Positions 9,773 through 19,066 of a stretch of 64,000 nt of DNA are shown piece after piece. The translations under genes were made by a program, and so were the position numbers. Source of the DNA: Desulfuromonadaceae bacterium. GTDB taxonomy: Bacteria > Desulfobacterota > Desulfuromonadia > Geobacterales > Pseudopelobacteraceae. The notes under the pieces were generated by a model. The model saw nothing but the letters and a program-made list of their open reading frames with translations. It had not been told where the DNA came from and made no database searches. Position 1 is the stretch's first letter, and each line of letters opens with the position of its first letter. The stretch lies in assembly GCA_028712665.1 (NCBI GenBank), contig JAQTRC010000001.1:1-64000 (forward strand), given 5' to 3'.

Positions 9773-10982
9773 CCGAACTCCCGCGAAACAGTTCCACCCG
9801 CTTCTGCAGAATATAATCGCCCCTTTTCTCCCCTTTCATCTCCTCCAGCCTGACCCTGTCGATCCGCAGTTGAGAGGTCGTCAGGCCGGATATCCGTACA
9901 GCCTCCCACCAGCCGTTATATGCCTGACCCCCAGGTTTGTCACCCTCCGAGACCAGGGGCAGAATCTCTTCAATCCCCGCTTTCACCGCCCGCCCGGCCA
10001 TCCTTATCTTTGTAGCATCACGCTGTTCATCCCAGATGTTCAGTTTCCCGTGCAGCCGGCTGATCCAGGCCAGGGCGATCCGATAGTTGGCGGGGAGCCG
10101 TAACCGGTCGCAGAAGTCAATGGCCAATTGAAATCCGGCCCGGTCATGCCCGTGATGTTTCGGGTAATCCGCCGGATCCGTGGCCAGTTTGCCGATATCG
10201 TGAAAAAAGGCGCAGAAACGCGTCAGAGGGTTGTCCGTAGAGAGTGAAACCCGCTGCAGCACCTGGCAGGAATGTGTGAAGAGATCACCCTCCGGGTGGT
10301 GAATGGGTGGTCCGGCAGGGATCGCGGGGAAGCGGAAGAGCTCCGGCAGAAAAGTTTCCCCTACATTCAGTTCCAGCATACGCTGAAAATACCGTTCCGG
10401 CTCCGGCGATTCCATAGCTTTAAGCATTTCGCGCGAAAAGCGCTCAACCGGGATCATGAGAAGCGGTACATTCCATTCAGCAGTGCGGATCAGTGCCTCG
10501 GTTTCGGCTGTCATCCCCCAGCCGCACGCTTCGAAACGGAGCGCGCGAAAGATGCGCAGCGGATCGTCCTGGAACGATTCGGGAGTGCAGAGCCGAAGCA
10601 GATGAAGTTCCAGGTCTCTTTTGCCGCTCATCGGATCGATGATTTCTCCGGCCAGATTCATTGCGATCGCGTTGATTGTGAAATCGCGGCGGGCAAGGTC
10701 ATAGGTCAGCGCGGCGCTGTCCGGAATGGCGGTCAGTTCTATCTTGCCAAATGCCGGGTCATGCAGTAACCAGATTGGGGCGGTGCTTTTTCCGCTCACC
10801 AGGCGGAAACCGGAGGATGAGAGCTCGTCGGCAGTCAGTGCGGCGGCCAGATCGATATCCTGGCCCTCTTGCCCCAGGAGGATGTCGCGCACAATGCCCC
10901 CCACCATGAAGATCCGGTCATGGCAGGGGAGGGGGAAAATCTGCTTCAATAAATCCGCATGACGATTCGGAAAGAGCATCAA
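9747..10982 (-). CDS. CCA tRNA nucleotidyltransferase / poly(A) polymerase family with HD domain
   Basis: MVGGIVRDILLGQEGQDIDLA, RRDFTINAIAM, DPLRIFRALRFEA and HD motif FFHDIGKL. Confidence 0.88.
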   Translation of the reverse strand: MMLFPNRHADLLKQIFPLPCHDRIFMVGGIVRDILLGQEGQDIDLAAALTADELSSSGFRLVSGKSTAPIWLLHDPAFGKIELTAIPDSAALTYDLARRDFTINAIAMNLAGEIIDPMSGKRDLELHLLRLCTPESFQDDPLRIFRALRFEACGWGMTAETEALIRTAEWNVPLLMIPVERFSREMLKAMESPEPERYFQRMLELNVGETFLPELFRFPAIPAGPPIHHPEGDLFTHSCQVLQRVSLSTDNPLTRFCAFFHDIGKLATDPADYPKHHGHDRAGFQLAIDFCDRLRLPANYRIALAWISRLHGKLNIWDEQRDATKIRMAGRAVKAGIEEILPLVSEGDKPGGQAYNGWWEAVRISGLTTSQLRIDRVRLEEMKGEKRGDYILQKRVELFRGSSATPPASPL

Positions 10983-12823
10983 CTGTACCTTCTGGAATCC
11001 CGCTCATACTCTTCAACTATATCCGCAAGCGCCGTATGCCGGCTGACTCCTCCGAGACGCTCGCTGATTCCGGTTTCGCGCAGGATCTCCCGCACTTTGG
11101 CATGGGCTTCCACAACCCGCAAATGTATCCCCTCCAGCTCCAGCTCCTCGTCGAGCTGCGCCAGCATCCGCGCACCTGCGGCGTCGATATAGGGTGATGT
11201 AGAGAGGTCGCAGACCGCCTGTTTAACGGGAGTAATTTGCTTATGGATGCTTTCCAGTACGACGCTGTTTATGTTCTCTACGTTAAAATAGAGCAGGGGG
11301 GCTTCAACACGAAACAGAAACAGTCCCGGAAACAGTTCGTTGTCGGTATGTCTGGTTGCATCGCTGAAACGGGTGCTGCCAGGAATCCTGCCGAGAACGG
11401 ATATGTGCGGTTTGGCCATCAGGCGGAGCAGGAAAAGGATGGATGCAATTGCGGATATCGTTACCCCTTTAAGAATGCCGAGAAGAAGCACCCCCGAAAA
11501 TGCAACAAGGGCCACGTTGAATTCCGTCCGGCTGATTTGCCACAAACGCTTGAAATCCTCGATATTTATGAAGCCGGCGACCGCAACCAGGATGATTGCA
11601 GCAAGGACGGTATGCGGAAGATTGCGCATCGGGTCTGTGAGGAAAAAGAGCACCATCACAAGGGTCAGTGATGCAAAGACAAGTGAGAGTGGCGAACGCG
11701 CACCGGCCTTCTCGTTGACCGCGGATTGCGATAAACCACCTGCGACCGGGTAGCCGTGCCCCACTGCAGCTATCAGGTTCGCCGCTCCCAACCCCAAAAG
11801 CTCCTGACGGGCATCGGTAGTGTAATGATATTTGGCTGAAAAAGTACGGGCCGTTGCAATGCTCTCTACGTATGAAAGCAGGAAACAGGCAAAGGCCAAC
11901 TCCATCAGTCCTTCAATGTGCTGATGGCTGATGGAGGGTATTCCGAACGCCGGTAATCCCGACGGGATGAGTCCCACAACCTTCACACCCTGCCCGGTCA
12001 GCCCGAACAGAGATACAACGCAAATTGAGATCAGAACGACGGCCAGCGCCACCGGGCGCCTCGGAAACAACCGTTCTCCGGCAACAAGAAGCAGGAGTGA
12101 ACTGACTCCTAGTAAAGTGACGATGATGTTTGCATTACCTATTTGTTGAGCGATGACAATAATGCGTTCAAAAAAGTAATCGCCCCCTCCATCGATACCG
12201 AACAGTTTTGGAAGTTGCATCGTGGCGATGCTTAAAGCTGCCCCGGCCTTGAATCCAAGCAGGATTGATTCGGAAATAAAGTTTACAAAAGAGCTGAGGC
12301 GCATGATCCACGCCACGATGCAGAAGAGTCCGACCATGCCGGCAGTAATTGCCGCCATGCCTGCATATAGGGAAACATCCCCGGCAGCCATTGTACCAAC
12401 AACGCTTGCCACCATAACCGAAATTGCGGCGGTAGGGCCGATAGCAAGATGCCGGGATGAGGCGAACAGAGCATAGACGATGCCGCTGAAAATATAGCAG
12501 TAAAGCCCGGTCTGAGGAGTCAGGCCGGCCAGTGAAGAGTAAGCCATCGCCACCGGTACCGCATATGCCGCCAGTGTGAGACCGGCAATAATATCTGACC
12601 AGATCCATGCTTTCTGATAGTGGGGGAGCCAGTAGATAATCGGAATCAGTCTGGTAAGCTGACGGAAAGTGCCGCTCATGGATGAGGATCTGTCATTTGA
12701 TAGTTCCTTCAATCGGTCACTGCTCTCCTGTTTTAACGTCAAAAAGTCGCCGGAGGGCCAGATTCCGGACATTTCAAGCTGATTGCAGTTACCGATGGGA
12801 AGCATGAAGCAACTACAAGCCAT
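10979..12823 (-). CDS. SulP family anion (sulfate) transporter with C-terminal STAS domain
   Basis: SulP core (AYAVPVAMAYSSLAGLTPQTGLYCYIFSGIVYALFASSRHLAIGPTAAISVM) and STAS (PVKQAVCDLSTSPYIDAAGARMLAQL). True start may be internal near MSGTFRQL. Confidence 0.9.
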   Translation of the reverse strand: MACSCFMLPIGNCNQLEMSGIWPSGDFLTLKQESSDRLKELSNDRSSSMSGTFRQLTRLIPIIYWLPHYQKAWIWSDIIAGLTLAAYAVPVAMAYSSLAGLTPQTGLYCYIFSGIVYALFASSRHLAIGPTAAISVMVASVVGTMAAGDVSLYAGMAAITAGMVGLFCIVAWIMRLSSFVNFISESILLGFKAGAALSIATMQLPKLFGIDGGGDYFFERIIVIAQQIGNANIIVTLLGVSSLLLLVAGERLFPRRPVALAVVLISICVVSLFGLTGQGVKVVGLIPSGLPAFGIPSISHQHIEGLMELAFACFLLSYVESIATARTFSAKYHYTTDARQELLGLGAANLIAAVGHGYPVAGGLSQSAVNEKAGARSPLSLVFASLTLVMVLFFLTDPMRNLPHTVLAAIILVAVAGFINIEDFKRLWQISRTEFNVALVAFSGVLLLGILKGVTISAIASILFLLRLMAKPHISVLGRIPGSTRFSDATRHTDNELFPGLFLFRVEAPLLYFNVENINSVVLESIHKQITPVKQAVCDLSTSPYIDAAGARMLAQLDEELELEGIHLRVVEAHAKVREILRETGISERLGGVSRHTALADIVEEYERDSRRYS

Positions 12824-12847
12824 TAAAACAGCAATTTCGGGTTTAAA

Positions 12848-13264
12848 CTAACCGATTAATTTGTATTTTCTGAGCATAAAATCAAGGTTGCTCTGAATTA
12901 CCGGCTTTACGATATAATCATTGCAATCGCCGTTTATGATGGCTTCAATCATATCCTCGGGTGTATTGAGAGCGGTGGTCATAATGATGACCGACTTGCC
13001 GGTTGCAGAGATACCGGCATTCTTTTCATGGCTGCGTATCCGTTTAAGCAGTTCCTGACCGTCCATCTCGGGCATGACAATGTCAATAAACAGCAGAGAG
13101 TATGGAACACCTTCCTGTAGAGCGCGCTCAAAATATTCCAAACCATCAATGCCGTTAACCGCTCTTGTTACGTCCCCGATCCCGAGCTCTTTTAAGATTG
13201 CTTCCAAGAACGTCGCCTGTAATTCGGAATCCTCTACAATCAGAGTCTTTTGCGTTTGTTTCAT
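12848..13264 (-). CDS. Single-domain response regulator receiver protein
   Basis: REC fold: TLIVEDSE...LLFIDIVMPEMDGQELLKRIR...KPVIQ. Confidence 0.88.
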   Translation of the reverse strand: MKQTQKTLIVEDSELQATFLEAILKELGIGDVTRAVNGIDGLEYFERALQEGVPYSLLFIDIVMPEMDGQELLKRIRSHEKNAGISATGKSVIIMTTALNTPEDMIEAIINGDCNDYIVKPVIQSNLDFMLRKYKLIG

Positions 13265-13379
13265 ATAATCCTCCAGATATTTGCTCTAATGAGACTTTCG
13301 AAAGTTCGCGCCACAATATCAGGGTTATGATGATGTTCCGTTACTTTTCAAATTGGCAGGGTTCGCCAACAGGGAACGG

Positions 13380-13817
13380 TCAGGTATCCGGAGTTTCATG
13401 TTTTTGGAATAGGCGTTTTCGCCCTTCATGGTCGACGGCCACATACGTGTACGAAGCTTCGGTGACCATGAAAAAGGAGTTTTCTTTATCGATCTTCAGA
13501 TCCGGGAAACCAGGCTTCACCCATACCTCCAATCTGATGGTGATGGAGGTGTTCCCGATTTTCGTAACTTTGCCGTAGCAGCAGACAACGTCGCCGATCT
13601 TAACCGGTTTGATGAATTTCATCGCGTCCACCGCGATTGTAACGGCGCGTCCCGCACTGATTTCTATTGCCATCATGCCGCCGGCGATATCCATTTGCGA
13701 CATGATCCATCCCCCGAAGATGTCGCCGTTCGCGTTTGTGTCACTCGGCATAGGGGAGGTGCGGAGAAGCAATTCTCCCTCCGGATATGAACTCTGGTTT
13801 AGCATGTATACCTCCAT
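13380..13817 (-). CDS. Acyl-CoA thioesterase (YciA-like hotdog)
   Basis: LLRTSPMPSDTNANGDIFGGWIMSQMDIAGGMMAIEISAGRAVTIAVDAMKFIKPVKIGDVVCCYGKV. Confidence 0.88.
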   Translation of the reverse strand: MEVYMLNQSSYPEGELLLRTSPMPSDTNANGDIFGGWIMSQMDIAGGMMAIEISAGRAVTIAVDAMKFIKPVKIGDVVCCYGKVTKIGNTSITIRLEVWVKPGFPDLKIDKENSFFMVTEASYTYVAVDHEGRKRLFQKHETPDT

Positions 13818-14106
13818 ATTCTATTCTATTTTGCAAATAAATTATTTCTTTCCAAGCTTATACAATGCCTGGTCAATATCCGCAATGATATCGTCGGGAT
13901 GTCGCCAGGGAACGGCCGGCTCATCATGTCGATTTATTATCTTCATTACGCCCTGCATCAGGTGAAGGTTCGGCCCGATCTCCCTGTTCGGCGGTTATCT
14001 CCTCCGGATTCAATTGGATCGAGGCCGACGATAAGCGTTCCGGCCCGATCCCTCCAAGGGTCAGCAAATCTTTTTAGATGACTCCGTCAATTCCCTGCAG
14101 TTCTCC

Positions 14107-14290
14107 TCACCCCATTCTTGTTAGCTTTTTCCGCAACAGCAATTTTTGGAGAGGTATGGGGAGAGAAAAAATACCAGGTTGATAATCTTCAAAGACGCCA
14201 TGCCGCTGTAGTTTATCAAATCGTAGTCGCTCCTGCTTATTGCGAACCATTTCGTACTCAGTCTATACAACCCAAGTGTCAGCGCCGATG
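14107..14290 (-). pseudogene. 5'-truncated, frameshifted copy of the 18569..18859 membrane protein gene
   Basis: Reverse strand reads ...GLYRLSTKWFAISRSDYDLINYSGMASLKIINLVFFLSPYLSKNCCCGKS*, near-identical to ...FYRLSTKWFAIGRNDFDLVNYGGMAFLKIISLVFFLSPYLSIKLLLRKK of the other copy. Confidence 0.75.
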
Positions 14291-14301
14291 GAATCGCGAC
14301 C

Positions 14302-17211
14302 TTACAACGTGTTCGCAGTTACTTCATTGCGGATGAACGGATAATACTCCCTGTCTGCCCCGAGCATATGCGTCATAACCACATCGTACGCCAGAAACTG
14401 GAACAGATCGCCGATCGGGAGTGCGGATGCGGAGAACTGCCGTGACAGTTCCATCCCTTTTGCAAGCAGTTTGGCGTGTTCATCAATGTGTTGGCTCAAG
14501 CCCGGAAAGCCTGCTATCTCAAGGATTTTCTCTTCATCACGGAAGTGTTGTCCCACCTCGTCAAGCAGCCGACCGATGAGCAAGGAAACGTCGGCGATTG
14601 GACTGCCGGAGAGTACAGCCTCAAGCAGTTCGTTGGAAATTTGAAACAGGGCTTGATGTTGTGCATCGATCTGCGGGTTGTCGCAACAAAAGGAATCGTC
14701 CCACACCATCCGCACAAAGTCTCCCTTTATTGCTCCTGCCGTTGTCAACTCATAATCCTGTGCGGCGGCAAATTCAACCCGGTTGCGGCCACGTGATTTG
14801 GCGCAATAAAGCAGCTCATCGGCCTGCGAGACAATGTCGAGGGCCGATCCGCCGACAGTGCAATGCCGTGTCACAACGCCAAGGCTTGCGGTGACATAAT
14901 CGGCAGTGGCCGATTTTTTGTGAGGGATGGCAAGCGCCTGAATGCCTCGACGAATACGCTCGGCAATGATAACCGCTCCGGAGCGGTTGGTTTCCGGCAG
15001 GATGCAGGCAAATTCTTCACCGCCATAGCGGGCGGCCAGGTCGGCGGGACGGCTCGCGCAGTCGGCGAGCACCCGACCGATCCGGCGCAGGCAGTCATCA
15101 CCGCCCAAGTGTCCATAATTGTCGTTGAACGCCTTGAAATGGTCGATGTCCAGCATGATCAGCGACAGTTCCGCCCCGGAACGGGCATGACGGGCATGTT
15201 CCTGGTTCAGCGCCTCGTCGAAACGCCGCCTGTTGGCTATGCCGGTTAAAGCGTCGGTAATACTGATGGCTTTAAGCGCTCGTTTTGATTCCTTCAGCGC
15301 CTCTTCAGCCTGCTTGCGGTCCGTGATGTTGCGTACTGTTGCTTGAAGAACTGTCTTGCCGTCCAGTTCCATGGCGCTCAGTTGCACCTCGGCAGGAAAG
15401 AGTTTGCCATTATCAGCACGCTGATGTACCCACTCGAAGTTATGGCTGCCCATATTCATCGCTGTGGCGATGTGGCTATTTGCCAAGACAAAAGAGTCCA
15501 TACCACATTGTTGCAGTGGCGGCGATAATTTACCTGGATGTGTTGTGCAGAACTCTTCCAGAGTAGCACAGCCAAACATCTCAAGACACGCCCTGTTGCA
15601 ATCAAAGAAACCGTCTTCGTTTAGAAGCATCACCGCTTCGCGGGTAGAATCAAAGAGCGTCCGGAATTTTATCTCTGAACGCGCAAGCGCCTCTTCCGCC
15701 TGCTTGCGTCCGGTAATATCCCGCCAGGAGGTAAACAAGGAGAGTTTTCCTTCCAACTGCATCGACGCGATGGTTACTTCAACGAAGATCTCCGTGCCAT
15801 CAAACCGGTGATGTACCCACTCAAAAGTGTTGGAACCGTTCCGGAAGGCTTCTTCGATCTTTTCCTCAGCCGATTGTGACGATTTTTTCCCATCGGGCTG
15901 AAATTCCGGCGAGAGCGAATCCGGCGTACGCCCGATAATTTGTGCCCGATCCCCGCGCAACATGGCCTCGGTTGCCCGGTTGCAATCCACAAAAACGTCG
16001 TCCCTGATAATCAGATACGGGTCCGGCGAATCCATGAACATGATGCGATATCTATCAAGGATATTCTGAAGCAAGACTTCTCGCGCTGTCAGATCCTCGT
16101 TTATCCGTGCAATTACATGGGTGCGCTCGATAACCTTTGATTCCAGAGTGGCGTACGAAATTTGCAATTGTTTGGCCATGTTATTAAATTCGCTGGCAAG
16201 ATCTTCAAGTTCGTCACCGGTTGAGACCGCAATACAGTGGTCGAGAACACCTCTGGCAATCAGTGTGGCGCCTTCCTGAAGTGAGTGTATTGGTTTCATC
16301 AGTCTGCGCACAACAGCCAGGCAGACGAACAGCGTAATAAAAATGCCGAAGAGGACCAGCAAGGCGCTACGGATTACCTGACTGTATAACGGTCGATACG
16401 CTTCAGCGAGCGGTTCCTCAACAAAGACGAACCAACCGAGTTGCGGGATTGTGCCAAAAGCGCTCAGGACAGGTTTGCCATCCAGGCTGAGGGCTTGAAC
16501 ATGCGCAAGGTTATTGTCGGTTGGTTCTTTAAGTGCTGCCCGAACCTGGGGCAGGGCAGCCATACTGGTTTTCTTGAACACCTGGCCAATATCGGGATGT
16601 GCAATCAAGAGTCCGGTAGTATCAACTGCATAGGCGTGTCCGGAGTTTCCAACCTTGATTTGAATGATTCCGTCAAGCAGAAATTCAAGGTAGACTTCAG
16701 CGACCGTTATCCCGGCCTCCTCGGGGCCAACGGCCATTGCGACAGTCATAAGAGGGGCACCGTCGCGAAAGTAGATCGGACTGCGATAGAGGCGCCCGGA
16801 TTTGGGCAGGCGGAAAACATCAGAGGAAGAAAAATCGGTGCCGCTAAGCAAGACGTCGGCAGCATGGCGAGATACCCTGAAATATTCCCTGCCATGAGAG
16901 TCGAGCAGATAGATTTCACTAATCGCGGCAATGTGCCGCAAGTATTGAATATCCTGACGGCGTTGATCGAGTGCTGAAGCCCCTTGTTTTGACGTCGTAA
17001 TAACGCTGATTCTTTGTTCGACGTCAAACAGGTACTGCCCGATCTTTGCTGCCGCAGCCTCTGCTTTTTCGCGCTGCAGTCTGATGACGGCCTGCTTGCT
17101 GTCCTGATACGCCAAATTAATGTTGAGCAGGCCGCTCAACAGCAGGGAGCACCCGGTCAGCGCACCAAAAATAAGGACGTATTTTTTGAACAGTGTGATT
17201 CGTCTCGACAT
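14302..17211 (-). CDS. Cache-HAMP-PAS-PAS-GGDEF diguanylate cyclase with C-terminal bacteriohemerythrin domain
   Basis: Two TMs with Cache-like periplasmic region, HAMP, two PAS, GGEEF (RYGGEEFACILP), and hemerythrin-like WDDSFCCDNPQIDAQHQALF...QHFRDEEKIL...HIDEHAKLL. Confidence 0.88.
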   Translation of the reverse strand: MSRRITLFKKYVLIFGALTGCSLLLSGLLNINLAYQDSKQAVIRLQREKAEAAAAKIGQYLFDVEQRISVITTSKQGASALDQRRQDIQYLRHIAAISEIYLLDSHGREYFRVSRHAADVLLSGTDFSSSDVFRLPKSGRLYRSPIYFRDGAPLMTVAMAVGPEEAGITVAEVYLEFLLDGIIQIKVGNSGHAYAVDTTGLLIAHPDIGQVFKKTSMAALPQVRAALKEPTDNNLAHVQALSLDGKPVLSAFGTIPQLGWFVFVEEPLAEAYRPLYSQVIRSALLVLFGIFITLFVCLAVVRRLMKPIHSLQEGATLIARGVLDHCIAVSTGDELEDLASEFNNMAKQLQISYATLESKVIERTHVIARINEDLTAREVLLQNILDRYRIMFMDSPDPYLIIRDDVFVDCNRATEAMLRGDRAQIIGRTPDSLSPEFQPDGKKSSQSAEEKIEEAFRNGSNTFEWVHHRFDGTEIFVEVTIASMQLEGKLSLFTSWRDITGRKQAEEALARSEIKFRTLFDSTREAVMLLNEDGFFDCNRACLEMFGCATLEEFCTTHPGKLSPPLQQCGMDSFVLANSHIATAMNMGSHNFEWVHQRADNGKLFPAEVQLSAMELDGKTVLQATVRNITDRKQAEEALKESKRALKAISITDALTGIANRRRFDEALNQEHARHARSGAELSLIMLDIDHFKAFNDNYGHLGGDDCLRRIGRVLADCASRPADLAARYGGEEFACILPETNRSGAVIIAERIRRGIQALAIPHKKSATADYVTASLGVVTRHCTVGGSALDIVSQADELLYCAKSRGRNRVEFAAAQDYELTTAGAIKGDFVRMVWDDSFCCDNPQIDAQHQALFQISNELLEAVLSGSPIADVSLLIGRLLDEVGQHFRDEEKILEIAGFPGLSQHIDEHAKLLAKGMELSRQFSASALPIGDLFQFLAYDVVMTHMLGADREYYPFIRNEVTANTL

Positions 17212-17234
17212 AATTAAACCGGCAGCGTTCTAAG

Positions 17235-18164
17235 TCACTCAAATGGTTTGTCGTTCGGGTTCTTAAAGAGCCTGGTCATCGCTTCACTCATAGGAAAGCC
17301 AAGATTGACCCCCTTGGGCGGAATCGGCGACATCAGCCATTTCCGGTACAGAGTTTCCGCCTCGCCGGATTTCATGATCCGGGCGATTTCCTGATCTACC
17401 ACCTTCTTGAAAACAGGGTCATCCCTGCGCATAACGCAGCCGTAGGCTTCGTACGATTGAGGTGTGCCGGTCACGATCCATTCGTCCGGGCGCCACGCGT
17501 CACGGATAGTGGCGTACAGGAGTATGTCGTCCATCATGAACGCGTCCGCCTGTTCGGCCTGAAGTACCGCCAAAGGCCTTGTGCCCCGATCAAAGGTCGA
17601 AATGATATTTATGCGGGAATTTTTTTCACTGTTCATTTTACGGAGCATTTTTTCAGAGGTCGATGCCGCAAAGGTTACAACATTTTTCCCCGCCAGATCC
17701 GGGAAGTCCCGGATACCGGAGTTCTTACGCGCCATAAGGCGCGAACCGGCAATGAAAATCGTGTTGGAAAATGCGACTATCTTCTGCCGTTCGGTGGTGT
17801 TGGTTGTTGCGCCGCATGTGATGTCTACAGTGCCATTCTGGATAATCGGAAAACGGGTCTGCGTAGTAAATGGAACCTGTTTGATCTGCAGCTTCGGCAA
17901 TTTCAGTTCGCGCTTGACGGCGTCGGCTATTTTCAGCGCAATATCGTACGAGTAACCCATTACCTTCCCATCGCTGGTAATATAGGTAAAAGGAATTGTG
18001 GATTCGTGGTAGCCAAGCACAATCGTACCGCTATCGGCTATCTTGCGCAGGGTTCCGGTTCTTTCCCCGGATGAAGTGGCGATGGCGGGAAGGGCGTCTG
18101 ACAGAGTTGTCAGGAAAGTAAATAGAAGGACTATTGTGAGTTGTTTCATAGCATACCTCGGCAT
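17235..18164 (-). CDS. Periplasmic amino-acid-type substrate-binding protein (SBP_bac_3)
   Basis: Signal peptide; GTLRKIADSGTIVLGYHESTIPFTYITSDGKVMGYSYDIALKIADAV...DITCGATTNTTERQKIVAFSNTIF. Confidence 0.9.
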   Translation of the reverse strand: MPRYAMKQLTIVLLFTFLTTLSDALPAIATSSGERTGTLRKIADSGTIVLGYHESTIPFTYITSDGKVMGYSYDIALKIADAVKRELKLPKLQIKQVPFTTQTRFPIIQNGTVDITCGATTNTTERQKIVAFSNTIFIAGSRLMARKNSGIRDFPDLAGKNVVTFAASTSEKMLRKMNSEKNSRINIISTFDRGTRPLAVLQAEQADAFMMDDILLYATIRDAWRPDEWIVTGTPQSYEAYGCVMRRDDPVFKKVVDQEIARIMKSGEAETLYRKWLMSPIPPKGVNLGFPMSEAMTRLFKNPNDKPFE

Positions 18165-18244
18165 GGCGGAATCCCTTTCCGCAGAAGGTACATCACTCGG
18201 AAAGTTATTGCTGTTTCCGTGGTGATAGTACTCGGTGAATGAGA

Positions 18245-18485
18245 CTGCTTCAATGATAATCTTAGAAACATATCGGGTCAGGAAACATATGGATCGCCAG
18301 ATGGATATGGTTAGTCATCAGATAAAGCCATGAAGAGGGAACCCATATCGCTCTATGCCAACGTGCAGTAACACGAGAGAGCGCCGCCGATCTTCTGCAT
18401 CAAAGGAGATGTTCTGCTTCGCATTACCGCGAAGAATCAGATGATAGAGCGCACCTGGATTATGTAATCGTGGTTTTCTGAGCAT
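18245..18485 (-). pseudogene. Degenerate REP-associated / Y1 (IS200-like) HUH transposase fragment
   Basis: Reverse strand: MLRKPRLHNPGALYHLILRGNAKQNISFDAEDRRRSLVLLHVGIERYGFPLHGFI, then a frameshift into MTNHIHLAIHMFPDPICF*; typical RAYT order with HUH motif NHIHL. Confidence 0.75.
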
Positions 18486-18568
18486 ACGGCAACTTTACCC
18501 CAAGTCTGCAAGTTTGCAATCCTGACAGTAGTCTTTTAATGGGTGAGCCCCATTTGTTCCTTCCTTGT

Positions 18569-18859
18569 TCACTTTTTCCGCAACAGCAACTTTATGGAGA
18601 GGTATGGGGAGAGAAAAAATACCAGGCTAATAATCTTCAAAAACGCCATGCCGCCGTAATTTACCAAATCAAAGTCGTTCCTGCCTATTGCGAACCATTT
18701 TGTACTTAACCGGTAAAAGAGGTCTGGAGCGAGTTGAAGGATAAGAAACCATAATATCAGGAGTGCATAACTGATAAGAAATGATCCTCCCAGTATTGTA
18801 GCCAGTGACTCCAGGGTGATGCTGTTTTGCTCTCCATCGTTCATGGCAATATCCTCCAT
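18569..18859 (-). CDS. Small membrane protein of unknown function
   Basis: 96 aa with two hydrophobic segments; a decayed second copy exists at 14107..14290. Confidence 0.6.
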   Translation of the reverse strand: MEDIAMNDGEQNSITLESLATILGGSFLISYALLILWFLILQLAPDLFYRLSTKWFAIGRNDFDLVNYGGMAFLKIISLVFFLSPYLSIKLLLRKK

Positions 18860-19066
18860 TAAGCCGGTATCTTACTGTTCGAGAGATATCTCTAATACGA
18901 TTAGTATATCACCTAATCCATCGAAATTCTGAAACAGGGTAAAAAACTGACCAACAGGGGATAACTGCGAAATTTGGAACTCAATCTGCTGTTGACGAAA
19001 ACCGGCGCCCGGAATAATCCGTAGCGCCGGTCATGTTTCAGCGATCAGCCAGAGAGTCCTATTTTG

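Noticed and set aside
10979-12823. Antisense plus-strand ORFs such as 11237..11671 and 11340..11753
   Set aside because: Shadow ORFs within the SulP transporter gene with no recognisable product.
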